A stretch of 7,636 bases of DNA, taken from assembly GCA_905233805.1 (NCBI GenBank), contig CAJOER010000108.1, forward strand, positions 1-7,636. The letters run 5' to 3'. Positions within the stretch are counted from its first letter, which is position 1, and every line of letters starts with the position of its first letter. Of the stretch, positions 1 through 6,126 are shown piece by piece. Source of the stretch: an uncultured Eubacterium sp. GTDB taxonomy: Bacteria; Bacillota; Clostridia; Oscillospirales; Acutalibacteraceae. The notes under the pieces were generated by a model that did not search any database, was not told where the DNA came from, and saw nothing but the letters and a program-made list of their open reading frames with translations. Made by a program: the position numbers and the translations under genes.

Positions 1-1559
1 GAAGCGTTGACTTTGATTTTATTTCGGAATCACTGTTCCCCACTCTTTGCAAGCAGGGCTCCGCGCCGCTTAAGGTTGGTAAAATGGAATACGACGTTAT
101 TATCGTTCCGGGCTGTGAAACGCTGCGCAGTTCAACATATAAGCTGCTAAACGAATTCGCTGACGCGAACGGAAAACTGATTATTATGGGCGACTGCCCC
201 TCGCTTTGCGACGCCGTCGTTTCAGACGAAGGACAAAAGCTTGCAAAGAAGGCAACGAACATTGATTATTCAAGGGGTTCCCTCCTGAACGCGCTTGAGG
301 ATAACAGAGTTCTGACGATAAGATACGCGGACGGCGCGCTCGCCGAAAACTTTATTTATCAGATGAGAAGCGACAACTCCTGCCGCTGGCTCTTTATTGC
401 CAACGCCTATGAGCCGGGCAATAAAGACGTTGACGAGGGAAAGGACACGCAGATTATCATAAACGGCGAGTTTTCGGCCGAAAAATACGACACCCAAAGC
501 GGAGAAATCTGCTCCGTTCCCGTTGAATACAGGAACAATAAAACGATTATCCGTGAAAGGATTTACGCCTACGACTCTCTGCTCTTAAAACTCACAGAGG
601 GCAAAAGCGGCGCTCCCGCAACGGAAAACGGCAGCGCCCCCGAACTTGAAGAAATTGCAGAAAACCTCTTTGATTACGAGCTTTCCGAGCCGAACGTTCT
701 GCTTCTTGATATGGCGGAATACAAGCTCGACATTGATAAGAACTTCGCACCGCGCGAGGAACTTCTCCGCCTTGATAACATCTGCCGAAGAAGACTCGGC
801 CTGCCCGAAAACGGCGGCGAGATTGTTCAGCCGTATATCACGGGCAAGGTTCCGTCAGAGCATACGCTCACGCTGAGATTTACCTTTGAAAGCGAGATAA
901 GCTGTAACGGAGCAAAGCTCGCGCTTGAGGACGCAGACAAGGCGAAAATAGTCCTCAACGGTGAAAACGTAACGGCTGCTACTGACGGCTGGTTTACCGA
1001 TATGGCTATTGAAACCGTACCGCTCCCCGAAATCGTTAAGGGCAAAAACGTGCTTGAAGTAACAATCCCCATCGGACCTTCAACCTATACGGAGGATATG
1101 TTTATTCTCGGCGCCTTCGGCGTTAAAGCTCTCGGAAAGGAAGCGAAAATCGTTCCGCTTCCTGAAAAGGTTGCCTTTTCAGACATAACAAAGCAGGGCT
1201 TCCCCTTCTACGGCGGAAGTATAAAATACAAGTTCAAGGCAATCAGCAAAAACGGACAACTGAGCATCCGCACTTCATATTACAGAGGCGCTCTCATCGG
1301 CGTTTTCGTTGATAAAAAGCGCTGCGGCAGCATAATTTACCCGCCTTACGAGCTGAAAGTTGACGGCCTTGCCGACGGCGAGCACGAGGTTGAACTCGAG
1401 CTGTTTACGAACAGAGCGAACTGCTTCGGTCCCGTACACAACTGCGTTGAAAACTACTGGTGGCTCGGGCCTGACTCATGGCGCACGGAGGGTAACGAGT
1501 GGAGCTACGAATATATGCTTAAACCTATGGGTATTCTCTCGTCCCCGCGCATAGGATAA
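1..1559 (+). CDS. C-terminal part of a glycoside hydrolase-like protein (GH106/GH2-related architecture), 5' end outside window
   Basis: The frame is open from the first bases of the window to TAA at 1557-1559, and the ATG at 84 has no Shine-Dalgarno sequence, so this is an internal methionine and the gene begins upstream. About 518 residues are visible. A Rossmann-like segment comes first (nt ~84-210: YDVIIVPGCETLRS, then EFADANGKLIIMGD), as in the trimerisation/amidotransferase-like domain that follows the barrel in many large glycosidases. A beta-sandwich follows (WLFIANAY at nt ~384, INGEF, YDSLLLKL). A jelly-roll sugar-binding-like domain starts near nt 860 (TLTLRFTFES, KIVLNGENV), and the end is Trp-rich (YWWLGPDSWRTEG, EWSYEYMLKPMGILSSPR). 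This order matches large clostridial proteins annotated as GH106-like or 'glycosyl hydrolase'. The catalytic residues would lie in the missing part, so substrate is unknown. No signal or anchor is visible at the C-terminus. No terminator hairpin follows. Confidence 0.7.
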   Translation, partial: SVDFDFISESLFPTLCKQGSAPLKVGKMEYDVIIVPGCETLRSSTYKLLNEFADANGKLIIMGDCPSLCDAVVSDEGQKLAKKATNIDYSRGSLLNALEDNRVLTIRYADGALAENFIYQMRSDNSCRWLFIANAYEPGNKDVDEGKDTQIIINGEFSAEKYDTQSGEICSVPVEYRNNKTIIRERIYAYDSLLLKLTEGKSGAPATENGSAPELEEIAENLFDYELSEPNVLLLDMAEYKLDIDKNFAPREELLRLDNICRRRLGLPENGGEIVQPYITGKVPSEHTLTLRFTFESEISCNGAKLALEDADKAKIVLNGENVTAATDGWFTDMAIETVPLPEIVKGKNVLEVTIPIGPSTYTEDMFILGAFGVKALGKEAKIVPLPEKVAFSDITKQGFPFYGGSIKYKFKAISKNGQLSIRTSYYRGALIGVFVDKKRCGSIIYPPYELKVDGLADGEHEVELELFTNRANCFGPVHNCVENYWWLGPDSWRTEGNEWSYEYMLKPMGILSSPRIG

Positions 1560-1573
1560 GCCGTATATAATCG

Positions 1574-1602
1574 TTGACAGAAAACTGCCCTAATACTATA
1601 AT
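1574..1602 (+). promoter_or_regulatory. Perfect-consensus sigma-A promoter for the DUF308 gene
   Basis: TTGACA (1574-1579) and TATAAT (1597-1602) both match the housekeeping consensus exactly and are separated by the ideal 17 bp. Transcription should start near 1609, giving an untranslated leader of roughly 38 bases before the ATG at 1647, too short for a riboswitch. The site lies just past the stop of the upstream gene, so the DUF308 gene has its own transcription unit. No operator-like palindrome overlapping the promoter was seen, which suggests strong, largely constitutive expression (inference). Confidence 0.85.
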
Positions 1603-1630
1603 AAATTTAACACAAAATCGTCTTAATGTG

Positions 1631-1637
1631 AAAGGAG
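1631..1637 (+). promoter_or_regulatory. Ribosome binding site of the DUF308 gene
   Basis: AAAGGAG lies nine bases upstream of the ATG at 1647. It fixes the start of the membrane protein and rules out the overlapping frame that begins at 1574, which has no such site. Confidence 0.85.
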
Positions 1638-1646
1638 TAAAAATTT

Positions 1647-2258
1647 ATGAAAACTGTAGTAAAGAACTTTACAAACCTTGTAATTCTTCTGTCGGTAATT
1701 GCAATAATCCTCGGTGTTGCGTTTTTAGTAGAACCCGGAATATCGCTTATTACGGTCGGAATTATGGTAGGCGCTTATATGATTCTTCAGGGCGTTGTGC
1801 TTGTTATCCTTGATATCAAGGCGTGGAGGCTGTTCATCCCGTTTGAAGGTATGTTAAAGGGAATTCTTTCAATCCTTCTCGGTGTGCTGCTTATTAACAA
1901 TCCCGAAAGTATCGCAACCTATATCGGAATAGCGCTCGGCATTTATTTCATTGTTTACGGCTTCAGCGGAGTCAAACTTGCGGTTTCGCTTCGTTTTACG
2001 GGCACGCACTGGATTGCTATGCTGATTATAAGCATCGTATATATTATCTTCGGCTGCTTCACTCTCTATTCTCCGATATTCTCAGCATTCTCGCTGACAG
2101 TTACTATCGGCGCAGTTTTAATTGTTTATTCAATCGCAAATATCGTTTATATGTTCATTATCAAGAGAAATGCAAAAGCAGTTGAAACTCTTATCGCCGA
2201 AAAGAAAAACTTACCCGGCATTACAAAAAACGAAGTTGAAGAAGCTGAAGAAGCTTAA
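1647..2258 (+). CDS. DUF308 (HdeD-like) family membrane protein, 203 aa
   Basis: A small, very hydrophobic protein with about six transmembrane helices (roughly residues 10-27, 34-55, 69-84, 88-112, 122-140, 146-171). It shows the three-fold internal repeat of the DUF308/HdeD family: helix with a Gly-X-hydrophobic turn, a Pro (ILGVAFLVEPG; ILLGVLLINNPES; YIIFGCFTLYSP), then a second helix. The C-terminal tail from ~172 is charged and ends in an acidic run (EVEEAEEA) predicted to be cytoplasmic. HdeD in Escherichia coli is linked to acid resistance, but the biochemical role of the family is not established, and stress protection here is only a guess. The start is fixed by AAAGGAG at 1631. It has a strong promoter of its own and is followed 12 bases later by a terminator, so it is monocistronic. 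Length is normal for the family. Confidence 0.85.
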   Translation: MKTVVKNFTNLVILLSVIAIILGVAFLVEPGISLITVGIMVGAYMILQGVVLVILDIKAWRLFIPFEGMLKGILSILLGVLLINNPESIATYIGIALGIYFIVYGFSGVKLAVSLRFTGTHWIAMLIISIVYIIFGCFTLYSPIFSAFSLTVTIGAVLIVYSIANIVYMFIIKRNAKAVETLIAEKKNLPGITKNEVEEAEEA

Positions 2259-2269
2259 AAGAATATAAC

Positions 2270-2298
2270 AAAAAAGGCACGGTGCTCCGTGCCTTTTT
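2270..2298. terminator. Bidirectional intrinsic terminator between convergent genes
   Basis: A perfect inverted repeat: AAAAAGGCACGG (2271-2282), loop TGCT (2283-2286), CCGTGCCTTTTT (2287-2298). The seven-pair GC-rich core (GGCACGG/CCGTGCC) is flanked by an A-tract on one side and a T-tract on the other, so it reads as a Rho-independent terminator on both strands. It sits 12 bases after the DUF308 stop and 8 bases past the stop of the convergent cation transporter, and can end both transcripts. Confidence 0.93.
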
Positions 2299-2306
2299 AT
2301 ATTCCT

Positions 2307-3434
2307 TTAAGCGTCTATATCGGGTACAATCTGTAAGTCGTATTCGGGATAGAGGCACTGTATTTCCTCATAAAGCTCTTTTATTGCCTCGCTGCTGTCA
2401 ACGTCAAAGCTTAAAACTACGTCAAAACGCATAGCTTTACTTTCCTCATCGACGTAAAAGCCGTGTACCTGAATCGCCCATTCGTGCTCTAAAACGGTCT
2501 CCTGAACCTTGTTGCGGATATGCGCCGCCTCGTTATCGGAGGTGTTGAAGGAATAAACGCCGACGCCCGTAAGGATAACGCCCGTTTTATGATAGACATT
2601 GGTCTGAATTCTTCTTGTCAGCTTATCGACCTCGTCAACCGTCATAGTGTCGGGAAGCTCAACGTGAACGCTCGCGTAGTTCTTGTTAGGGCCGTAGTTA
2701 TACATAATCAAATCGTACGCGCCGCGCACGGCAGGCTCTTCGCAGATAAGCTTCTTTATCTTTTTAATGTCTTCCCTGTCGCTTCGCTTGCCGAGAATAT
2801 CGTTTAGCGTTTCAATCATCATTTCAACGCCCGCCTTGATAATGATAGCGGCGATGATTACGCCGACGTATGCCTCAAGCGAAACGCCCCATACAAGATA
2901 GATAATTGCGGAAGCGAGCACGGAGGCGGAGAGTATTGCGTCAAACAGCGCGTCCGAACCCGAGGCGACGAGCGCGCCCGAATTATGCTTTTTGCCCTGT
3001 TTTTTAACGTACCGACCGAGCACGAGTTTAACTACTATCGCAACGGCAACGATGATGAGCGAAACGATGCTGTAATCCGCCTTTTCGGGGTGGATTATTT
3101 TCTTTACCGATTCAACGAGCGAGGTAATTCCCGCGTATAAAACGATACCCGCAACGAGCATTGAACTTAAATATTCAATTCTGCCGTAGCCGAGCGGGTG
3201 CTTTTTATTCGGCTTCTTTGCGCCGAGTTTTGCGCCGATAATCGTAATTACCGACGAGAGCGCGTCGGAAAGATTGTTTACCGCGTCAAGTATGATTGCA
3301 ATAGAATTTGAAACAAGTCCTACCGCCGCCTTGAACGCGACTAAAACTATATTCGTTACAATTCCGACAACGCTCGTTTTTACAATCGCTTTTTCACGTT
3401 TTGCCGAAAGAGCTTCCACATGGTTTTCAGCCAT
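2307..3434 (-). CDS. Cation diffusion facilitator (CDF) family metal efflux transporter, 375 aa
   Basis: A membrane metal/proton antiporter expected to export divalent cations from the cytoplasm. The cation-efflux core spans residues ~15-215 with about six helices. The metal-site motifs are visible: LDAVNNLSDALSS in helix 2 (D50, N53, D57), HPLGYGRIEYLSS (79-91) opening helix 3, and SDALFDAILS in helix 5 (D161, D165). The NxxxD/DxxxD pair lacks the helix-2 histidine typical of Zn-specific members such as ZAT/CzcD. This leaves Mn, Fe or Zn open. A cytoplasmic ferredoxin-like domain covers ~220-297. An extra ~70-residue segment (305-375) resembles a second copy, making the protein longer than the usual ~300 aa. 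The start at 3434 is supported by AGGGAGA at 3441-3447, six bases upstream. It begins 20 bases after the stop of the preceding gene with no hairpin between, so it is probably the last gene of the minus-strand operon, which ends at the adjacent terminator. Confidence 0.93.
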   Translation of the reverse strand: MAENHVEALSAKREKAIVKTSVVGIVTNIVLVAFKAAVGLVSNSIAIILDAVNNLSDALSSVITIIGAKLGAKKPNKKHPLGYGRIEYLSSMLVAGIVLYAGITSLVESVKKIIHPEKADYSIVSLIIVAVAIVVKLVLGRYVKKQGKKHNSGALVASGSDALFDAILSASVLASAIIYLVWGVSLEAYVGVIIAAIIIKAGVEMMIETLNDILGKRSDREDIKKIKKLICEEPAVRGAYDLIMYNYGPNKNYASVHVELPDTMTVDEVDKLTRRIQTNVYHKTGVILTGVGVYSFNTSDNEAAHIRNKVQETVLEHEWAIQVHGFYVDEESKAMRFDVVLSFDVDSSEAIKELYEEIQCLYPEYDLQIVPDIDA

Positions 3435-3454
3435 GGTTTTTCTCCCTGTGTTTT

Positions 3455-4054
3455 TTATTTAACCGTGACTTTTATTTTTTTATAAACGCCGTTCTGGGCG
3501 TAAACGTAAACGTAGCACGTTCCCTTTTTCTTTGCCTTGATAACGCCTTTTGAAGTCACCCCGGCAATTTTAGTATCTGAACATTCATATCTTATCTTGC
3601 GGTGAACGGAAACCTTTTGGTTTTTAGCTTTCACGCCCTTTGCTTTGAGCTTGAAGCTCTTGCCCTTTTTAAGCGTTACCTTGTCCTTCTTCGCCGCAGT
3701 TTTTACGGATTTGAAGTTGCTCTTTTTGTTATTGCCCTTCGTTGCAATATGAAGCGTGTTTGAAGCGCCGATAAGCTTATTGTCCGAATTATAGGCAACG
3801 ACCAGGAATTTATAGTAAGTTCCCTTTTTAAGGCCTTTATAGGTAAATGACGATTTTGATACCGCCTTAATCTTTTTATACTTATTAGCGCTGCCGCATT
3901 TTGCCCCGTATATTACAAATTTCGCCGCGCCCGCCGGCTTTTTCCATTTGAGCGTTGTGCTGCTTTTTGTAATCTTCTTCTGCCTTGCAAAGAGGAATCT
4001 GAATTTTGTTCCCGGAGGGTCGTTATCGTTGGGTAAGCTTGTGACGGTTTCGTC
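3455..4054 (-). pseudogene. Frame-displaced C-terminal part (FN3-like + Ig-like modules) of the DUF6273 secreted protein
   Basis: Read on the minus strand in the frame ending with TAA at 3455-3457, this stretch encodes 199 residues starting DETVTSLPNDNDPP. It lacks its own start codon and ribosome binding site and continues the protein encoded at 5601-4054, so it is the rest of that gene. An FN3-like domain (nt ~4003-3737) shows TTLKWKKPAGAAKFVIYG, YKGLKKGTYYKFLVVAYN and ASNTLHI. A BIG2/Ig-like domain follows (nt ~3703-3458) with VTLKKGKSFKLKAKG, ECSDTKIAGVTSKG, IKAKKKGTCYVYVYA and a terminal KKIKVTVK. This is the usual C-terminus of Ruminococcus-type secreted proteins. The segment is extremely basic: about 47 Lys and 4 Arg against 8 Asp/Glu. 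There is no LPXTG or other sorting motif. Whether the gene is really broken or the base is missing through a sequencing error cannot be told from here. Confidence 0.85.
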
Positions 4055-5601
4055 TCCTCGCCGGAGCTGTTGTTTCCGCCGTTGTTATCGCCTTCGCTTC
4101 CGCCCTCATTTCCGCCGCCGCTTTCATTCTGGGTAAACTTTGCAACGAGGGTTCTCGACGCACTTACCGCAAAAGAGTAGGAGGCGGTGGAGCTGACCTT
4201 TGTGCCGTTTTCATACCAGCCGTCAAACGAGTAGCCCGTGTTTGCCGTCGCCGTTACCGTGCAGGTATTTCCGGGTATGAAGGAACCGCCGCCCGATACC
4301 GTACCGCCCGCCGTCGGGCTTGCCGAAACGTTGATTTTATAAATCGGCGAAGACTGACTGAACTGAGCCATAAGGGTTCTCGACCCGGTTGCGGTAAACG
4401 TATAAGAAGCGTTGGTGCTTACGGGTGTAATCGAGCTGCCTTCATACCAGCCGTCAAACCTGTAGCCGAGAGACGGAGTAGCGGTTACGGTACAGCTTGA
4501 ACCGCTGAACACCGTCTGGGAAGCGCTTACGCTGCCGCCGCTGTTCATGGTCGAGGTGGTTATTCTGTATGCATTTTTAAAAGTAGGTATAGTGTAACTG
4601 TCGCTGCAGAAATTCTTGAGTAATATAAGCGGACGTATTCCGCCCGTATCGTCACGCGTTGCGTGCTGAGATGAGATACTTCCGTCGTTTCTTACGCCGA
4701 GGATATGGGTTGAATTTGCAGTTGCGTCAAGGAGCATCCAGTGATTTTTTATATCAGTCGTGGTATCGAGTCCCTGAATTTTAGCGTAATCGGTAGGCGT
4801 TCCTATTCTGTTAACGTTAGCGCTGCGGTCTGTATTATAAGGCGCGTAAATTGAAAGGTATTCCTCGTGCAAAAGCGTTACGGGCATTTTACAGGTACCC
4901 ATATCAACGCACTGATAAGATGTTGAGTCAGAACGGTTACTTGCATTCCAGCTGTCCATCTTGCCTTTTTGCGTAGAATCGAACGCGGTATTATAAAACG
5001 GACCGTTAAGAAAATCTGCTACGCTTGAAAGCAGAAAATGGTTCGAGTCATAGTATTCGCCGTTATACTGTTTAAAGCTCTTTGAGCAGCCGTCGGTACC
5101 CGTAAAGGTTGATTCAATAAACGGTTGCGCGTCGATAGTTTTTTCGCTGAGAAGAACGAAAAGCTGGTCGGCATTTCCGAAATCAGGACCTACAAAATAA
5201 ACAATCCACGTCAGCGGTTCGAATTTAAAGAAATATACCTCGCCGCTTGTATAGCCGTTATTGTACTGCGAATTAGAGCGATACTGCGGGAATTTTACCG
5301 CACGGTAAGAAGCACCTTTATACGAAAAATCGGAGTAAGCCATGCCGATATCGCCGAAGTCGGTTGTATCCTTCGGCTGGGTTCCCGTCTTGCTCGCGTA
5401 GCCGTAGCTTATCCACTTGCCCGAAAAGTCAATAGCGCGAAGCTCCGATAAAAGAGCAGCGTCCTTGACCTCGCTCTGCGGGTATGTGCCGAATTTTATT
5501 CTCTCCCCTGCAATGGGGTCGGCATAGGCGTTAAAGCTCAGCCCTGCGAGCACGCTGAAAAGCATAACGATTGATAAAATAATTGATAAAGCTTTTTTCA
5601 T
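3913..5601 (-). CDS. Secreted DUF6273 protein with two InlB B-type repeats (frameshifted C-terminus), 562 aa as read
   Basis: A predicted exported surface protein. From the ATG at 5601: signal peptide (KK, hydrophobic core SIILSIVMLFSVLAGL, cleavage probably after AYA at residue 27), then a DUF6273 domain (~33-330) opening with the family hallmark IKFGTYPQSEV and closing with GGIRPLILL. Two tandem InlB B-type/'divergent InlB' repeats follow (343-415 and 420-490), each with CTVTATxxxGYxFDGWYE and SRTLxAxF. A Gly/Asn/Glu-rich linker comes next. At the GEE near 4054 the frame is lost: the last ~46 residues are Arg/Gln/Ser-rich nonsense ending at 3913. The intended continuation is in the other frame to 3455, and restoring one base gives 715 aa. 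The in-frame ATG at 5622 has no ribosome binding site and would put seven residues (MPKEVEI) before the signal peptide. The gene begins 40 bases after the flavodoxin stop. The function of DUF6273 is unknown; adhesion or a cell-envelope role is inferred. Confidence 0.85.
   Translation of the reverse strand: MKKALSIILSIVMLFSVLAGLSFNAYADPIAGERIKFGTYPQSEVKDAALLSELRAIDFSGKWISYGYASKTGTQPKDTTDFGDIGMAYSDFSYKGASYRAVKFPQYRSNSQYNNGYTSGEVYFFKFEPLTWIVYFVGPDFGNADQLFVLLSEKTIDAQPFIESTFTGTDGCSKSFKQYNGEYYDSNHFLLSSVADFLNGPFYNTAFDSTQKGKMDSWNASNRSDSTSYQCVDMGTCKMPVTLLHEEYLSIYAPYNTDRSANVNRIGTPTDYAKIQGLDTTTDIKNHWMLLDATANSTHILGVRNDGSISSQHATRDDTGGIRPLILLKNFCSDSYTIPTFKNAYRITTSTMNSGGSVSASQTVFSGSSCTVTATPSLGYRFDGWYEGSSITPVSTNASYTFTATGSRTLMAQFSQSSPIYKINVSASPTAGGTVSGGGSFIPGNTCTVTATANTGYSFDGWYENGTKVSSTASYSFAVSASRTLVAKFTQNESGGGNEGGSEGDNNGGNNSSGEETKPSQAYPTITTLREQNSDSSLQGRRRLQKAAQRSNGKSRRARRNL
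4132..4575 (-). repeat. Two tandem coding repeats of InlB B-type (~73 and ~71 residues)
   Basis: Copy 1 (about 4575-4357) and copy 2 (about 4344-4132) have a period of roughly 220-230 bases. They share protein landmarks in the same order: Y(R/K)I, (G)GSVS/GTVS, CTVTATP/CTVTATA, GYRFDGWYE/GYSFDGWYE, ASYTF/ASYSF and SRTLMAQF/SRTLVAKF. At the DNA level the plus-strand text GGGTTCTCGAC recurs at about 4150 and 4375. Such beta-grasp-like repeats are common in surface proteins of Listeria and Clostridia and act as spacers. Confidence 0.88.
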
Positions 5602-5609
5602 AATCTCTA

Positions 5610-5616
5610 CCTCTTT
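5610..5616 (-). promoter_or_regulatory. Ribosome binding site deciding the start of the DUF6273 protein
   Basis: On the minus strand AAAGAGG (plus positions 5616-5610) lies eight bases before the ATG at 5601. The alternative ATG at 5622 is preceded by AACCTTA, with no complementarity to 16S rRNA. The 5601 start also puts a normal Met-Lys-Lys at the front of the signal peptide. Confidence 0.8.
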
Positions 5617-5641
5617 GGGCATTAAGGTTTATACTGCTTTA

Positions 5642-6100
5642 TTAAAGCCCGATAAATTCGTCATATGAGGTTGTGCCGTTTAGCATAGCGCCGGCGACTA
5701 CCTCCGAATCGGGAAGGTCGGCTTTTATATGCGATACGGCTTTATCAAGACTGCTGCCGCCCGAGGTGGCGAACACAACTATTTTTTTACCGCTGAAATC
5801 GTATGCCGGAAGAAAGCTTTTGATAATCAGCGGAGCGGTGTAATACCAAATCGGGAACGCTAAATAAACCGTGTCATATTCCGCGATATTTGCATCGGTA
5901 TCTGCAAGGGCGGGCTTAGTCTTTTTAAGCCACTCCTTATTGCATCTTGAAAGCGGATTGGTCCACTTTATGTCCGCAGCCGAGTACGGCGTTTCGGGCT
6001 TAATCTCATAGAGGTCCGCGCCTGCCGCTTCGGCGAGTTCCTTTGCCTTTCCCGCGGTCACACCGCTTGCTGAAAAGTACGCTACTAATATCTTACTCAT
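5642..6100 (-). CDS. Small flavodoxin (Flavodoxin_4-like), 152 aa
   Basis: A single-domain, cytoplasmic FMN-binding electron carrier or flavodoxin-type oxidoreductase. The first strand ILVAYFS leads into the phosphate-binding loop SASGVT (residues 10-15), the variant of the classic T/S-x-T-G-x-T used by the Flavodoxin_4 group. YEIKPETPYS (31-40), DTVYLAFPIWYYTAP (76-90) and KIVVFATSGGSS (106-117) are the other conserved stretches; FPIWYY and TSGGS should contact the isoalloxazine ring. There is no signal peptide. Length is within the usual range, though the C-terminus (from ~135, AGAMLNGTTSYDEFIGL) is slightly short. AAGGAG at 6106-6111 is five bases before the ATG. It lies 26 bases after the MFS gene stop and 40 before the next start, so it is co-transcribed with them. 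The redox partner is unknown. Confidence 0.92.
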   Translation of the reverse strand: MSKILVAYFSASGVTAGKAKELAEAAGADLYEIKPETPYSAADIKWTNPLSRCNKEWLKKTKPALADTDANIAEYDTVYLAFPIWYYTAPLIIKSFLPAYDFSGKKIVVFATSGGSSLDKAVSHIKADLPDSEVVAGAMLNGTTSYDEFIGL

Positions 6101-6126
6101 AATATCTCCTTCAATTAATTTGTTTA

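Noticed and set aside
1560..1646. Riboswitch or attenuator leader before the DUF308 gene
   Set aside because: The leader from the predicted transcript start to the ATG is only about 38 bases, AT-rich and without a stem-loop.
1574..1813. Small plus-strand open frame overlapping the promoter and the start of the DUF308 gene
   Set aside because: It has no ribosome binding site, overlaps the -35/-10 elements and gives a Cys/Arg/Asn-rich product unlike a real protein; it shadows the DUF308 frame.
2520..2807. 95-codon plus-strand open frame inside the CDF gene
   Set aside because: It is antisense to conserved CDF coding sequence, has no ribosome binding site and no recognisable domain.
3435..3912. 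Apparent ~480-base gene-free gap
   Set aside because: It encodes the end of the frameshifted secreted protein on the minus strand, apart from the last ~20 bases before the CDF start.
4040..4062. Programmed -1 ribosomal frameshifting as the explanation of the frame change in the secreted protein
   Set aside because: The one-base overlap has the right direction, but there is no X-XXY-YYZ slippery heptamer (the local sequence is GAG-GAG-ACG-AAA-CCG) and no obvious stimulatory hairpin just downstream. A lost base is simpler.
5125..5451. 108-codon plus-strand open frame inside the DUF6273 gene
   Set aside because: It is antisense to a well-supported coding region, lacks a start signal and gives a composition typical of a shadow frame.
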